Numbered from the stretch's first letter, positions 10,059 through 20,024 are shown. The stretch is DNA of 64,000 bases from Mycoavidus sp. HKI (GCF_020023735.2 NZ_CP076444.2:310001-374000), one strand, 5' to 3'. Translations and numbers: made by a program. Notes: generated from the letters alone by a model not told the origin.

Positions 10059-11399
10059 TTGGCTAAGAGCCCGAATCTTGCGAAAAACGGTAAACCAGTA
10101 GCAAAATATGGCGATCTATTTAAGCGCGCCATATTTTTACTGCTAGCGCTTGTTGTTTACCGGATTGGTGCGCATATTCCTGTGCCAGGCATTGATCCTG
10201 ATCAGTTGGCTAAGCTTTTTCAGAGCCAGCAAGGCGGGATTCTGGGAATGTTCAATATGTTCTCGGGTGGAGCACTGTCGCGTTTTTCAGTGTTTGCGCT
10301 AGGGATCATGCCGTACATTTCGGCTTCGATTATTATGCAGTTGATGGCGATTATCTCGCCGCAACTAGAAGCGCTTAAGAAAGAAGGGCAAGCAGGCCAG
10401 CGTAAAATGACGCAGTACACGCGGTATTTTACTGTGGTGCTCGCTACTTTTCAGGCATTTAGTATAGCGCTTGCGCTGGAAAGCCAGGTAGGCCTCGTGC
10501 TTGACCCAAGCTTTATGTTTCGCTTGACGACCGTCGTGACTTTGTTGACGGGTACGATGTTTTTGATGTGGTTAGGCGAGCAAATTACTGAACGTGGTTT
10601 GGGTAATGGTATTTCAATTATAATCTTCGGCGGGATTGCTGCGGGTCTACCCAATGCCATCGGCGGACTGTTTGAATTAGTCCGGACTAATTCGATGAGC
10701 ATTATTTCCGCTTTGATTGTGATTGTGCTGATTGTTGCAGTCACCTATTTTGTTGTATTTGTTGAGCGTGGTCAGCGCAAAATTTTGGTGAATTACGCCA
10801 AACGTCAGGTTGGCAACAAGCTGTATGGTGGACAAGCCTCGCATTTGCCTCTAAAGCTGAATATGGCAGGTGTCATTCCGCCGATTTTTGCCTCGTCGAT
10901 TATTTTATTTCCAGCGACCATCGCAAGTTGGTTTAGTTCTGGCGCTGACTCTGGGTTGCGCTGGTTGCATGATGTGGCGGCGATGTTAGCCCCCGGGCAG
11001 CCAGTTTACGTGATGTTGTATGCCTTGGCGATCGTGTTCTTTTGTTTCTTTTATACCGCATTGGTATTTAACAGCAAAGAAACAGCGGATAACCTAAAGA
11101 AAAGTGGTGCTTTTGTACCCGGTATTCGGCCAGGAGATCAAACTGCGCGCTATATCGATAAAATTCTGACGCGTCTTACACTGGCGGGTGCTGTTTACAT
11201 TGTATTCGTGTGCTTATTGCCTGAATTTTTAGTATTGCGCTGGAATGTACCGTTTTATTTTGGTGGGACATCATTACTGATTATTGTTGTGGTAACGATG
11301 GATTTTATGGAGCAAGTGCGATCATATTTGATGTCGCAACAATATGAATCCTTGCTCCGTAAGGCCAATTTTAAGGGCGGCAATCTCCCGATCCGTTAA
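10059..11399 (+). CDS. secY: Protein translocase channel subunit SecY
   Basis: 446 residues starting at a TTG ([19 protein letters not shown]), the same unusual start as in Burkholderia relatives. Ten membrane segments can be traced. The plug and lateral-gate region reads [20 protein letters not shown], and the cytoplasmic ribosome-binding loop contains [19 protein letters not shown]. SecY is the pore of the Sec translocon in the inner membrane. It sits in the spc cluster between rplO and infA. Confidence 0.97.
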   Translation: MAKSPNLAKNGKPVAKYGDLFKRAIFLLLALVVYRIGAHIPVPGIDPDQLAKLFQSQQGGILGMFNMFSGGALSRFSVFALGIMPYISASIIMQLMAIISPQLEALKKEGQAGQRKMTQYTRYFTVVLATFQAFSIALALESQVGLVLDPSFMFRLTTVVTLLTGTMFLMWLGEQITERGLGNGISIIIFGGIAAGLPNAIGGLFELVRTNSMSIISALIVIVLIVAVTYFVVFVERGQRKILVNYAKRQVGNKLYGGQASHLPLKLNMAGVIPPIFASSIILFPATIASWFSSGADSGLRWLHDVAAMLAPGQPVYVMLYALAIVFFCFFYTALVFNSKETADNLKKSGAFVPGIRPGDQTARYIDKILTRLTLAGAVYIVFVCLLPEFLVLRWNVPFYFGGTSLLIIVVVTMDFMEQVRSYLMSQQYESLLRKANFKGGNLPIR

Positions 11400-11437
11400 G
11401 ATAAGGATCTAATAAGAGTTTTTGGGTTTAGGGGCTT

Positions 11438-11656
11438 ATGGCCAAAGATGATGTAATTCAAATGCAAGGGGAAGTGCTTGAAAACCTTCCAAATGCCACT
11501 TTTCGAGTTAAGTTGGAAAATGGTCATATTGTATTAGGGCATATTTCTGGCAAAATGCGGATGCATTACATTCGGATTTTGCCAGGTGACAAGGTGACGG
11601 TGGAATTAACCCCTTATGATCTGTCTCGTGCACGGATTATATTTCGAGCAAAATGA
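11438..11656 (+). CDS. infA: Translation initiation factor IF-1
   Basis: 72 residues, a single S1-type OB fold: [41 protein letters not shown]-1 occupies the A site during initiation. Placement between secY and rpmJ matches other betaproteobacteria, which may carry a second infA elsewhere. Confidence 0.97.
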   Translation: MAKDDVIQMQGEVLENLPNATFRVKLENGHIVLGHISGKMRMHYIRILPGDKVTVELTPYDLSRARIIFRAK

Positions 11657-11671
11657 TTAAAAAGGTATTAT

Positions 11672-11788
11672 ATGAAAGTCATGGCATCAGTTAAATGTAT
11701 TTGTCGTAATTGTAAAGTTATCAGACGCAAAGGCGTTGTGCGTGTGATTTGTAGTTCTGATCAGCGTCACAAGCAACGTCAAGGTTGA
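11672..11788 (+). CDS. rpmJ: 50S ribosomal protein L36
   Basis: A 38-residue gene. The product begins [15 protein letters not shown] and ends with [12 protein letters not shown]. It keeps the zinc-binding set Cys11, Cys14, Cys27 and His33, so it is the zinc-dependent C+ type. An extra Cys at position 9 replaces the usual Lys. AAAGG precedes the ATG; rpsM starts 13 bases after the stop. Confidence 0.95.
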   Translation: MKVMASVKCICRNCKVIRRKGVVRVICSSDQRHKQRQG

Positions 11789-11801
11789 TTGAGGAATAGC
11801 A

Positions 11802-12167
11802 ATGGCTCGTATCGCTGGGGTAAATATCCCGAATCATAAGCACATCGTAATTGGACTGACAGCTATCTACGGCATTGGCCGTACGCGTGCGCTCACGATT
11901 TGTGAGCAGTCTGGCGTGTCCCTTTCGAAAAAAGTTAAAGATCTTGATGATAAAGATCTTGAAAAACTGCGTGAGCAGGTGGGCAAGTATGCCGTTGAAG
12001 GCGATTTGCGCCGTGAAGTTTCGATGAGCATCAAGCGTCTGATGGATCTTGGCTGCTATCGTGGCATGCGGCATCGCAAAGGCTTGCCAGTTAGAGGCCA
12101 GCGTACTCGCACCAATGCGCGTACTCGTAAAGGTCCACGGCGTGCTGCTGCTTCCCTCAAGAAGTAA
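11802..12167 (+). CDS. rpsM: 30S ribosomal protein S13
   Basis: 121 residues. The helix-two-turn-helix part ([20 protein letters not shown]) and the basic C-terminal tail ([17 protein letters not shown]) that contacts the P-site tRNA are both intact. Leads the alpha-operon genes rpsK, rpsD, rpoA and rplQ. Confidence 0.98.
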   Translation: MARIAGVNIPNHKHIVIGLTAIYGIGRTRALTICEQSGVSLSKKVKDLDDKDLEKLREQVGKYAVEGDLRREVSMSIKRLMDLGCYRGMRHRKGLPVRGQRTRTNARTRKGPRRAAASLKK

Positions 12168-12201
12168 GCATTAGATCGTTAAGTACAGCACAGGAAAATG
12201 T

Positions 12202-12606
12202 ATGGCTAAGGCTTCAAATAATTCTGCGACACAACGTGCTCGCAAAAAAGTCAAAAGAAATATCGCGGAAGGCGTGGTGCATGTTCATGCATCATTTAAT
12301 AACACGATTATTGTCTTCACCGATCGCCAAGGTAATGCTTTTGTATGGGCGACAGCAGGCGGTCAGGGTTTTAAAGGATCGCGTAAATCGACCCCATATG
12401 CTGCTCAAATCGCGGCTGAATCCGCGGGTCGGACAGCGCTTGAGTATGGCTTGAAAACGGTTGAAGTTAGAATTAAGGGTCCCGGTCCAGGCCGTGAATC
12501 CGCAGTGCGCGCGCTACATGGCCTGGGCATCAAAGTCACAGAAATTTCTGATGTGACACCGATTCCCCATAATGGTTGCCGCCCGCCAAAACGCCGTCGT
12601 ATTTAA
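12202..12606 (+). CDS. rpsK: 30S ribosomal protein S11
   Basis: 134 residues. Motifs [29 protein letters not shown] and the C-terminal [12 protein letters not shown] are typical. S11 forms the 30S platform by the E site. Confidence 0.98.
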   Translation: MAKASNNSATQRARKKVKRNIAEGVVHVHASFNNTIIVFTDRQGNAFVWATAGGQGFKGSRKSTPYAAQIAAESAGRTALEYGLKTVEVRIKGPGPGRESAVRALHGLGIKVTEISDVTPIPHNGCRPPKRRRI

Positions 12607-12705
12607 AGTAAAAATTGTATTAATCGCCATAAGCCCACCGTCTAGCTATTAAGCAGGACTAACGCGGACTCCGGTTCGCGTGACTTATTTGAAAAGGAAT
12701 GAAAA

Positions 12706-13335
12706 GTGGCACGCTATATAGGCCCTAAAGCTAAATTATCTCGCCGGGAAGGAACGGATCTTTTCCTGAAAAGCACACGCCGTTCGCTGGCAGATAAATG
12801 TAAGCTCGACACCAAGCCCGGCCAACATGGCCGTCCTTCTGGTAATAACAATCGTACTTCCGATTACGGTAACCAATTGCGTGAAAAGCAAAAGGTGAAA
12901 CGTGTTTACGGGGTGCTTGAACGCCAATTCCGTCGCTATTTTGCTGAGGCTGACCGCCGCAAAGGCAATACCGGCGAAATGCTTTTGCAATTGCTTGAAT
13001 CCAGGCTTGACAATGTGGTGTACCGGATGGGCTTTGGCTCAACCCGTGCTGAGGCACGGCAACTGGTTAGCCATTGCTCGATCGTGATCAATGGTCACGT
13101 AGCTAATATTCCATCTTTGCAAGTCAAGGCTGGCGATCTCATTGCCGTTCGCGAAAAAGCCAAGCAGCAAACTCGCATTCAAGAAGCTGTCGGACTGGCG
13201 AGTCAGATTGGCTTTCCAGCCTGGGTTACAGTCGATGAGAAGAAATTAGAAGGGACCTTCAAGCAAGCGCCGGAACGCAATGAAATTGCCGGCGATATTA
13301 ACGAAAGCTTGATTGTTGAATTGTATTCACGGTAA
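12706..13335 (+). CDS. rpsD: 30S ribosomal protein S4
   Basis: 209 residues from a GTG start ([18 protein letters not shown]). The S4 RNA-binding domain is near residues 98-160 ([29 protein letters not shown]). S4 nucleates 30S assembly and represses the alpha operon in E. coli. A 99-base gap precedes it and a strong hairpin follows it. Confidence 0.97.
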   Translation: MARYIGPKAKLSRREGTDLFLKSTRRSLADKCKLDTKPGQHGRPSGNNNRTSDYGNQLREKQKVKRVYGVLERQFRRYFAEADRRKGNTGEMLLQLLESRLDNVVYRMGFGSTRAEARQLVSHCSIVINGHVANIPSLQVKAGDLIAVREKAKQQTRIQEAVGLASQIGFPAWVTVDEKKLEGTFKQAPERNEIAGDINESLIVELYSR

Positions 13336-13348
13336 TTGAATCAAGGTT

Positions 13349-13386
13349 GACGCGCTCCTATGAGGGGCGCGTCGGCCGTGTTTTTT
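13349..13386 (+). terminator. Hairpin with T-run between rpsD and rpoA
   Basis: A ten-base-pair stem (13349-13358 with 13364-13373, one G-U) closes a five-base loop; six T at 13381-13386 start seven bases after the stem. The offset T-run makes full termination doubtful. It could reduce read-through into rpoA, setting the ratio of polymerase subunit to ribosomal proteins. Confidence 0.4.
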
Positions 13387-13446
13387 CAGGTTATCACCTG
13401 TCAGCCCTACAGACGTAACGAGCTGCGGGCATTAAAAGGAAAACCT

Positions 13447-14424
13447 ATGCAGAACAATCTGTTGAAGCCCAGAATGATTGCGGTTGAGTTGATGGGCGGC
13501 AACCATGCAAAAGTGGTCATGGAACCATTTGAGCGTGGCTATGGCCACACTTTAGGGAATGCGCTGCGACGCGTGTTGCTGTCTTCAATGACTGGCCATG
13601 CGCCGACTGAAGTCACCATCGGTGGCGTGGTACACGAATACTCTACGATTGATGGCGTGCAAGAAGACGTGATCAACCTGTTGCTGAATTTAAAAGGCAT
13701 TGTCTTTCTATTGCATAACCGCGATGAAGTGACTGTTTCATTGCGCAAAGAAGGCGAAGGCGCGGTGACGGCCGGGGATATTGAATTACCGCATGATTGT
13801 GAAGTGATTAACCCAGAATATGTGATCGCGCACCTCTCCAAAGGCGGTAAGCTTGACCTACAAATTAAGGTTGAGAAAGGTCGCGGATATGTACCTGGGA
13901 ACGTTCGTCATTATGGTGAAGAAGCCACTCGATCCATCGGTCGAATTGTGCTTGATGCTTCATTCTCTCCGGTCAGGCGTGTGAGCTATACGGTAGAGAG
14001 TGCACGGGTCGAGCAACGCACCGATCTCGACAAGCTAGTGATGAATATTGAGACGAATGGCGCACTTTCACCAGAAGAGGCAATTCGTCAAGCGGCCAGC
14101 ATTTTGGTTGATCAATTATCAGTGTTTGCTGCATTAGAAGGCTCTGAAGTGAGCACAGAAACTCCTTCGCGTGCACCGCAGGTTGACCCGATTCTGTTGC
14201 GCTCTGTAGAAGACCTAGAGTTGACGGTGCGTTCCCTGAATTGTTTGAAGGCCGAAAATATTTATTACATCGGTGATTTGATTCAACGTACTGAAAACGA
14301 GTTGCTGAAAACGCCAAATCTCGGCAGAAAATCACTCAATGAGATTAAAGAAGTACTCTCCTCGCGTGGTCTTATGCTGGGTATGAAACTTGAAAATTGG
14401 CCGCCTACGAATCTTGATCGATAA
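13447..14424 (+). CDS. rpoA: DNA-directed RNA polymerase subunit alpha
   Basis: 325 residues from the ATG at 13447 ([18 protein letters not shown]), the usual length. The upstream in-frame extension to 13360 crosses the hairpin and is rejected; AAAAGGAAA lies just before the chosen start. The N-terminal domain shows [20 protein letters not shown] (assembly), and the C-terminal domain [17 protein letters not shown] and [16 protein letters not shown] (UP-element and activator contacts). Confidence 0.98.
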   Translation: MQNNLLKPRMIAVELMGGNHAKVVMEPFERGYGHTLGNALRRVLLSSMTGHAPTEVTIGGVVHEYSTIDGVQEDVINLLLNLKGIVFLLHNRDEVTVSLRKEGEGAVTAGDIELPHDCEVINPEYVIAHLSKGGKLDLQIKVEKGRGYVPGNVRHYGEEATRSIGRIVLDASFSPVRRVSYTVESARVEQRTDLDKLVMNIETNGALSPEEAIRQAASILVDQLSVFAALEGSEVSTETPSRAPQVDPILLRSVEDLELTVRSLNCLKAENIYYIGDLIQRTENELLKTPNLGRKSLNEIKEVLSSRGLMLGMKLENWPPTNLDR

Positions 14425-14432
14425 ACGGCTCT

Positions 14433-14469
14433 CACGCCGTAGATAGCTCGGCTATTTGCGGCGTGTTTT
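14433..14469 (+). terminator. Hairpin between rpoA and rplQ
   Basis: Arms 14433-14447 and 14451-14465 form an approximately 15-base-pair stem (two G-U pairs) with a three-base loop, followed by only TTTT. It looks like a partial terminator or an RNA-processing site ahead of rplQ. Confidence 0.35.
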
Positions 14470-14573
14470 GAGTGAGCGTTGTCTGTCGAGTTGAAGCTTT
14501 TATTAATTACCGGCCCGTTATCCTTGGATAGCAAAAAGAGCTGGAACAAAACTTTTAATGTAAGGATGTAAAT

Positions 14574-14978
14574 ATGCGTCATCGTCACGGTTTGCGCAAA
14601 CTGAACCGCACCAGCAGCCATCGCTTGGCTATGCTGAAAAATATGTCTGTCTCGTTGATCGAGCATGAACTGATTAAAACCACCTTACCTAAAGCCAAAG
14701 CTTTGCGTAAAGTGTTCGAACCATTGATCACAATGGGTAAAACGCCAACCCTTGCCAACCATCGTTTGGCGTTTAGTCGCTTACGTGACCGCACTGCGGT
14801 GCTCAAACTATTTGAGGTGTTGGGTCCCCGTTATACGAATCGACCAGGTGGATATTTGCGCATTCTAAAATGCGGTTTCCGTAATGGTGATAATGCCCCT
14901 ATGGCATTGGTTGAATTGGTTGACCGTCCGCTAAGTGATGACGCTGAGGCAACCAGCGTGGTCGCAGAACAAGAATAA
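14574..14978 (+). CDS. rplQ: 50S ribosomal protein L17
   Basis: 134 residues. N-terminal [20 protein letters not shown] and C-terminal [20 protein letters not shown] are diagnostic. L17 lies near the tunnel exit. TAAGGATG is found before the ATG. Last gene of the ribosomal superoperon. Confidence 0.98.
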   Translation: MRHRHGLRKLNRTSSHRLAMLKNMSVSLIEHELIKTTLPKAKALRKVFEPLITMGKTPTLANHRLAFSRLRDRTAVLKLFEVLGPRYTNRPGGYLRILKCGFRNGDNAPMALVELVDRPLSDDAEATSVVAEQE

Positions 14979-15024
14979 AATACGTAAACAAAAGCGCTTA
15001 AAAGCGTAATACGTGAGAAATATG

Positions 15025-15055
15025 AAAACCAGGCCAAGTGCCTGGTTTTCTATTT
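15025..15055 (+). terminator. Rho-independent terminator ending the ribosomal operon
   Basis: A perfect ten-base-pair stem (15025-15034 with 15040-15049) around a CAAGT loop, with the A-rich left arm mirrored by TTTT and then CTATTT. Its place 46 bases after rplQ makes it the end of the long transcript. It also shows that the dsbD frame upstream of about 15056 is not coding. Confidence 0.85.
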
Positions 15056-15082
15056 ATGGTGTCGCCAAAGCATAAAAAACCC

Positions 15083-16747
15083 ATGATCTTCAATGACTCT
15101 ATCCAGCGCTCGCGATTGATTGGGAAGATTATTTTTCTGGTGAGTGCGCTGTTTTACACGGCCACGACATGGGCCCATGAGCCTCTTCTCGATGCTGCAA
15201 CAGCTTTTAAAATAAACACGATAGAACGGCCTGCTGGAATCGACGTGCATGTCTCGATTGCTAACGGGTATTACATGTATCGTGAACGTTTTGGGTTTAG
15301 CGTCAAGCGAGGGGAGGCAACCCTAGGTGAGCCGATGATGCCGCAGGGCCAGATTAAATTCGATGCGACCCTCCAAAAAAAGATTGAAACCTACCGGCAC
15401 GAAATCATTATTCATCTCCCGGTTACGCGTGCCGTGGGCTCTTTCGAGCTTGCTGTGCATGCACAGGGCTGCGCTGATCAGGGGCTCTGTTATTCCCCGC
15501 TAACGCATTTGGCATCAATCAAAGGCGTTGCGTTACAGCCACCGTCAATGGCCGCAGCTCAGCCCGCGATACTAGATCAAGCTTTGGGTATGCTAGGCGA
15601 TGGTTTAGGCATAACCGAGAGTGGCCACCGTATGACGGGCTATATCACTCGCCTGTACAGCTCTCAGTATGCAGAAGCGGTGCTGGCAGGGCATGATTTA
15701 TTCACCATGCTGATTATTTTTTTCATCCTGGGTGTGGCACTCAGCTTATTTCCGTGCTCATTACCGATGATCCCCATTTTATCGGCGCTGATTGTGGGTG
15801 AGGGAATACAGCTCTCGCGTTGGCGCAGCTTTATGTTGTCCGCAGCTTATGTGCTGGGGATGGCGGTAGTCTATACGATCTTCGGCATGGCAGCCGCTTC
15901 TGCTGGTTATAGTCTCGGCCCAGATTTACAAAGCCCATGGGTGCGTGGCGCTGTTGCGCTGTTATTGTTTGTGTTTGCACTTTCGCTATGGGGTTGTTAC
16001 GAATTGCAGTTGCCTCAATCTTGGCAAAATCGTATTAATACCGTGCTGTTGCAGCATAAATTAAGAGGCGGCAAATGGCTTGCTGTATTTACCATGGGTG
16101 CATTATCAGCACTGATTGTTGGCGCGTGTATGACGGCGCCGCTATTTGGTGTGCTGACTTTTATTGCACATACGGGTAATCTGGTCATCGGCGGTGGCGC
16201 CCTTTTTTCAATGGCGTTAGGGATGGGCGTACCCTTGTTGCTGGTGGGGATTGGCGCGGGTCATCTATTGCCTCGTGCGGGCGCTTGGATGAGCGCGATT
16301 AAGCGTACCTTCGCATTATTACTGGCCGCCGTTGCGCTATGGTTGGTCTGGCCACTGCTTAAGCCGCTACAGCCACTGCCGGCGCAGATAGAATTTACCC
16401 GTATTCAATCAAATAACGAGCTCCAGCATAGAATTAAAACCAGTGGGCAGCCAAGCTTGCTCGAATTTTATGCAGATTGGTGCGCCAATTGCCGAGAAAT
16501 GGAAAAAATCACCTTCACAGATAGCCAGGTCCAAACACAACTACGGCAATTTAATCTGTTGCGCGCCGATGTGACAGACAATAATTTAAACCACCGTGCA
16601 TTGCTTAAGCAATTCGGCTTATATGGACCCCCTGCAATAATTTTTTTCGATGCAAATGGTGATGAAATCCAGGCATTACGGATGATAGGATATCAATCAC
16701 CGAGCACTTTTTTAAAAAAGCTCGAGCCTATTTACCGGGCTCCATAA
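15083..16747 (+). CDS. dsbD: Thiol:disulfide interchange protein DsbD
   Basis: About 554 residues. DsbD carries electrons from cytoplasmic thioredoxin across the inner membrane to periplasmic DsbC and the cytochrome c maturation path. The start at 15083 is chosen because it puts LIGKIIFLVSALFYTATTWA just after a charged N-terminus as a signal peptide; an ATG at 15056 is also possible. The periplasmic alpha domain has GCADQGLCY. The eight-helix beta domain has FPCSLPMIP and VGACMTAPL, the two transmembrane Cys. The C-terminal thioredoxin-like gamma domain has YADWCANCREME. All six expected cysteines are present. The gene ends five bases before a mobile insertion. Confidence 0.95.
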   Translation: MIFNDSIQRSRLIGKIIFLVSALFYTATTWAHEPLLDAATAFKINTIERPAGIDVHVSIANGYYMYRERFGFSVKRGEATLGEPMMPQGQIKFDATLQKKIETYRHEIIIHLPVTRAVGSFELAVHAQGCADQGLCYSPLTHLASIKGVALQPPSMAAAQPAILDQALGMLGDGLGITESGHRMTGYITRLYSSQYAEAVLAGHDLFTMLIIFFILGVALSLFPCSLPMIPILSALIVGEGIQLSRWRSFMLSAAYVLGMAVVYTIFGMAAASAGYSLGPDLQSPWVRGAVALLLFVFALSLWGCYELQLPQSWQNRINTVLLQHKLRGGKWLAVFTMGALSALIVGACMTAPLFGVLTFIAHTGNLVIGGGALFSMALGMGVPLLLVGIGAGHLLPRAGAWMSAIKRTFALLLAAVALWLVWPLLKPLQPLPAQIEFTRIQSNNELQHRIKTSGQPSLLEFYADWCANCREMEKITFTDSQVQTQLRQFNLLRADVTDNNLNHRALLKQFGLYGPPAIIFFDANGDEIQALRMIGYQSPSTFLKKLEPIYRAP

Positions 16748-16751
16748 GGTT

Positions 16752-16760
16752 GGTTATAAA
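16752..16760. repeat. 9-bp direct repeat, left flank of outer mobile unit
   Basis: GGTTATAAA, repeated exactly at 20694-20702 just outside the opposite inverted repeat. Nine bases is the duplication length known for Tn5/IS50-type transposition. Deleting the unit and one copy leaves a simple short dsbD-hemB spacer. Confidence 0.75.
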
Positions 16761-16795
16761 CTCAGGATTACCCACAAATTTGTCGGAAGAATCGC
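16761..16795. repeat. 35-bp terminal inverted repeat, left copy
   Basis: Begins CTCAGGATTACCCACAAAT and matches the reverse complement of 20659-20693 without mismatch; beyond base 35 the two sides diverge into unrelated sequence. Confidence 0.85.
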
Positions 16796-17419
16796 CAGAT
16801 TCCCATCCGCGCAATCCTATTATTGCGAATGTCCTCTATATATGTAGGATGATTGAGCGTTGGGGGCGTGGCACGCAGGAAATGATAGATTTTTGTAAAG
16901 CAGCAGGCAATCCGTCACCTAGATTTGTAGAGTCAACAGGTAGCTTTACGGTTATTTTGACGTTTAAAAATCCTATTCATATAAGCCCATCTATTGAGCT
17001 TCCTACGCCGACTCCACGTCAACAGGAGATATTGAAAGTGTTAGAAGCATTACCGCTCAATAGCGCTCAAGTGGTAGAAAAATTAGCGAATGCACCTAGC
17101 AGGAGAATGGTACAAATTGATTTGGCGAAATTAGAAGAAGCAGGGTTCATTAAACGCGAAGGTTGCGTATTTCAGCGATCGTGACCGCCTGTTTCAGATT
17201 TATCGTGACCGATAAAGTTAGGCAAGCGAAGGTGTTGAGATTGTACATAAATCGGTCACGATGAGTGTCAAATTCGAATTAAAAATATCTACTTTTTTGC
17301 TCAATCACAGACCTCATACTTTGCTTTTTAGCATCAAGAATATGTTACGCAGTAGTAATAAGAATAAATTTAGGCGCACAGAAACGGTCGCCCTAAAGAG
17401 GATGCGATAAGCGCCATGG

Positions 17420-18202
17420 CTAAGGTGAAGGCTGCAGGTCAGATCGTTGTGACTGTGTCGCGTACTGAGTACGAATTTCCTGTTTGCGCAACGATTCCCC
17501 TTTGAGCTTAAGCTTATGGCTTTGATGCACAATTCGATCGAGGATGGCATCAGCGAGAGTTGGATCGTTCAAATATTCATGCCAATGCTCAATCGGTAAT
17601 TGACTGGTAATCAGGGTTGAGCGCGAGGAGACCCGGTCATCAATGATTTCTAACAGATCGGCGCGTTGGTCCTGGGTGAGTTGATGTAGGCCCCAATCGT
17701 CCAATATGAGCAAATCAGTTTTAGCGATAGCCTGCAGTTTGCGAGTAAAACTGCCGTCGCCGTGGGCAATACGCAGCTCTTCAAATAGCCTGGGTATGCG
17801 CACATACAGCACCGAGAAGCCACAGCGACAAGCCTGCTGCCCCAATGCACAAGCCAGCCAGGTCTTGCCGACGCCAGTTGGGCCGGTGAGTAGGATGCTT
17901 TGTGTGCGCCGGATCCAATCACAGGATGCGAAGCTGGCGATTTGCCGCTTATCCAGGCCGCGCCCAGTACGGTAGTCGATATCCTCCAAGCAAGCTGAGG
18001 ACACTTTCAGGCGCGCTTGCTTCAGTAAGCGCGCGATGCGACGGTTGTCACGGTGCGAGCATTCGCGGTCAACCAACATGCCGAAACGCTCTTCAAACGA
18101 TAGATCATCGGTAGCACGCTGAGCAAACTGCTCGCTCAATGCGATGGCCATGCCATCGAGCTTGAGAGCCTTAAGTTGGTTGAGGGTGTGCTGATTCAAC
18201 AT
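17420..18202 (-). CDS. istB: IS21-family helper ATPase IstB
   Basis: 260 residues, the family's normal size. A DnaC/DnaA-like AAA+ ATPase that assembles on target DNA and activates the IstA transposase. Walker A is [14 protein letters not shown], Walker [13 protein letters not shown], and the sensor region [14 protein letters not shown]. The N-terminal IstB region begins [20 protein letters not shown]. It lies 27 bases downstream of istA on the same strand. Not known to contribute anything to the host. Confidence 0.95.
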   Translation of the reverse strand: MLNQHTLNQLKALKLDGMAIALSEQFAQRATDDLSFEERFGMLVDRECSHRDNRRIARLLKQARLKVSSACLEDIDYRTGRGLDKRQIASFASCDWIRRTQSILLTGPTGVGKTWLACALGQQACRCGFSVLYVRIPRLFEELRIAHGDGSFTRKLQAIAKTDLLILDDWGLHQLTQDQRADLLEIIDDRVSSRSTLITSQLPIEHWHEYLNDPTLADAILDRIVHQSHKLKLKGESLRKQEIRTQYATQSQRSDLQPSP

Positions 18203-18229
18203 AGATTTCCTTTTAGGTGAGTGATGGCA

Positions 18230-19813
18230 TTAGTGGTAGTACCCCGGTCCACGCACGTTGTCGTGCATGGTGAAGCGAAGTTCGGTTTGGGCCGCGGGTG
18301 TAGCCGGTGGGGATGGCTCGATACGGTCCAGGCCTGATTTCAGGATATTGGAGACGCTTTTATAGGTCATTGCATCTAAGGCGGCGGCGCGTGTACACGC
18401 CGCTTCCAAGCGCTCTTTGCCGAAGGTGCGCAACAAATGCATCAAGCCTAAACAGGAGCGATAGCCCATCTCAGGATGAGGCTTAGAGTCCAGCAGATGT
18501 CGCACGATTTGGTGTGTGGCCTCTCCGATCGATTCGCCCCAATTTAATAATCGTCCTGGCGACCATTGCCGGTGAGCTTGGTGTGATTTGGGCATGTGCT
18601 CGACCAAAGTCGTGTGGTGGCTCTTCACGCCAGGTATCAGGCAACTTGCTACGTTGGGGTGGGAGGCCACCCTCTTGCCTTGATGGAAGCATTCAATCAT
18701 GCCAGTCGTGATGCGCACCTCGACGTCACGCCCCACCAATTGGTGGGGCACGCTGTAATAATGACGATCGACGTCGATGTGGTAATCAATCGACACTCGC
18801 GCCTTTTTCCAGTGCGCCAACTCGAATGGCTGTGGCGGCAGCGGCCGCAGCACTGGACGATCGATTACCTCGAACGCTTGGATGCGATTGCCAGGCAATT
18901 CCTTGAATGGCCGGGCGTTGAGGTCTATCAGCAGAGTTGCGATAGCGTGGTTCAATTCGGACAAGCTGAAGAAACGCCGGTTACGCAAGCGCGCGAGAAT
19001 CCAGCGTTCAGCAATTTGCACACCGACTTCCACTTTGCCTTTGTCCTGCGGCTTATAAGGCCGTGCAGGCAATACTGCGCAACCGTAATGGGCAGCGAAC
19101 TCAGCATACAGACGCCCCACCTGAGGTTCATACCGATCCGGGTTAGCAATCAAGGCTCGGGCATTGTCGCAAACGATCAGCTCAGGACAGCCTGCGATAT
19201 AGGTGAGTGCCTGGATGTGTGCGCTAATCCAGTCTGCGGCAGTTTGAGTCCCAGTGGCCACTGCAAATGTATAGTTAGAGGCTCCCAGCACTGCTACAAA
19301 CAGTTGGGCTTGACGGATTTCACCGGTATGCGGGTTAGACACCGCAATCGTCTGACCCGCATAATCGACAAATAACTTCTCGCCAGCCCGATGAACCTGA
19401 CGCATCGAGCGCTTGAGTGTCTTGGCCCAAGCGCGATAATGTACGCACACGCTTGTGTAGCTATAGGGCCGACCAGGACATTGCGCGCAATACTCCTCCC
19501 ACAGCAACTGCAGCGTCACGCCTTTGCGTTTAAGCTCTTGATGGAGCCAGGCATAATCCGGCGGCATGAACTGAGACGCGCGCACCACAGGTGTCTCAGA
19601 TTTGGGCTTCAGTCTGGATGACAGTGCCGTTTCGTCTAGCGTTTGCGCCTCTTCCCAGGCTAGACCCGCTTGGCTAGCAAGCTTAATGTACTTGGCGACA
19701 ACACCTTTAGAGAGCGACAGGGCCCGGGCAATCGCCTCTAGTGACAAGCGGCATTCATACCGCAGCCTTAATACTTCTTTAACTTTGCGCATGGTAATTC
19801 GTCGACTTGGCAT
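18230..19813 (-). CDS. istA: IS21-family transposase IstA
   Basis: About 527 residues from the ATG at 19813 (MPSRRITMRKVKEVLRLRYE), preferred over an ORF start 13 codons upstream because the family begins at the MRKVKEVLRL helix-turn-helix. The DDE catalytic set is visible: FVDYAGQTI (first Asp), LIVCDNARALI (second Asp) and DKGKVEVGVQ (Glu). A C-terminal Mu-type beta-barrel region follows (SIDYHIDVDRHYYSVPHQLV). Transcribed with istB. Confidence 0.94.
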   Translation of the reverse strand: MPSRRITMRKVKEVLRLRYECRLSLEAIARALSLSKGVVAKYIKLASQAGLAWEEAQTLDETALSSRLKPKSETPVVRASQFMPPDYAWLHQELKRKGVTLQLLWEEYCAQCPGRPYSYTSVCVHYRAWAKTLKRSMRQVHRAGEKLFVDYAGQTIAVSNPHTGEIRQAQLFVAVLGASNYTFAVATGTQTAADWISAHIQALTYIAGCPELIVCDNARALIANPDRYEPQVGRLYAEFAAHYGCAVLPARPYKPQDKGKVEVGVQIAERWILARLRNRRFFSLSELNHAIATLLIDLNARPFKELPGNRIQAFEVIDRPVLRPLPPQPFELAHWKKARVSIDYHIDVDRHYYSVPHQLVGRDVEVRITTGMIECFHQGKRVASHPNVASCLIPGVKSHHTTLVEHMPKSHQAHRQWSPGRLLNWGESIGEATHQIVRHLLDSKPHPEMGYRSCLGLMHLLRTFGKERLEAACTRAAALDAMTYKSVSNILKSGLDRIEPSPPATPAAQTELRFTMHDNVRGPGYYH

Positions 19814-19927
19814 CGCATACCTAAAAAGCGCACACGATACCGGGTTGTTCAAATTACCTTCGCTTGCCTACAGCCTTATCAAATCGCCGATCATTTCTAG
19901 CTTTCCGATTTCAAAAATTTTATCTAA

Positions 19928-20024
19928 AATCGGTCACGACAATTCTGAAATTAACGGTCACGATAAATCTGAAATGACCGGTCACGCTCCTGAAATGGAC
20001 GGTCACGATGCGCTGAAATACGCA
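19928..20024. repeat. Multiple terminal repeats at the istA end of IS21
   Basis: Read from the outside in, TTTCAG followed by CGTGACCG (some with one substitution) recurs four times at roughly 20-23-base spacing. The left end (17164-17206) has two copies plus an inverted one near 17251. Such repeats are the likely IstA binding sites in this family. Confidence 0.8.

Larger units (their letters stand above)
16750..17163 (+). pseudogene. C-terminal fragment of AAA_4/RecG-like DNA-binding protein, split by IS21
   Basis: The frame encodes the C-terminal part of the ATPase-like regulators annotated as AAA_4 / HATPase_c_4 proteins: SHPRNPIIANVLYICRMIER then WGRGTQEMIDFCKAAGNPSP, ending in a winged-helix-like region (QQEILKVLEALPL..KLEEAGFIKREG). 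The N-terminal AAA_4 half is absent. The IS21 element enters exactly after codon GGT at 17161-17163. The reading frame resumes after the element at 20032 and ends at a TGA at 20083-20085, giving a restored tail KREGDSRSLVWHVVKALCEI. Truncated on both counts, hence not functional. Confidence 0.7.
17164..20024 (-). mobile_element. IS21-family insertion sequence (istA-istB), 2861 bp
   Basis: Ends are TGCGTATTTCAGCG on the left and its mirror CGCTGAAATACGCA on the right, i.e. the TG..CA termini typical of IS21. The 7-bp target duplication CGAAGGT lies at 17157-17163 and 20025-20031. It encodes a transposase (istA) and helper ATPase (istB) on the minus strand, both with open frames. Each end carries several copies of a TTTCAG..CGTGACCG repeat. 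The intact genes and exact duplication suggest a fairly recent insertion. Confidence 0.92.

Noticed and set aside
13360..13446. 29-codon upstream extension of rpoA
   Set aside because: It crosses a hairpin and T-run, while the ATG at 13447 has a ribosome-binding site and gives the family's exact length.
15038..15082. Upstream extension of dsbD
   Set aside because: The extension runs through the right arm of the rplQ terminator hairpin and does not improve the signal peptide.
18596..19375. 259-residue plus-strand frame inside the IS21 element
   Set aside because: It lies wholly antisense to istA, which has full catalytic motifs and family similarity.
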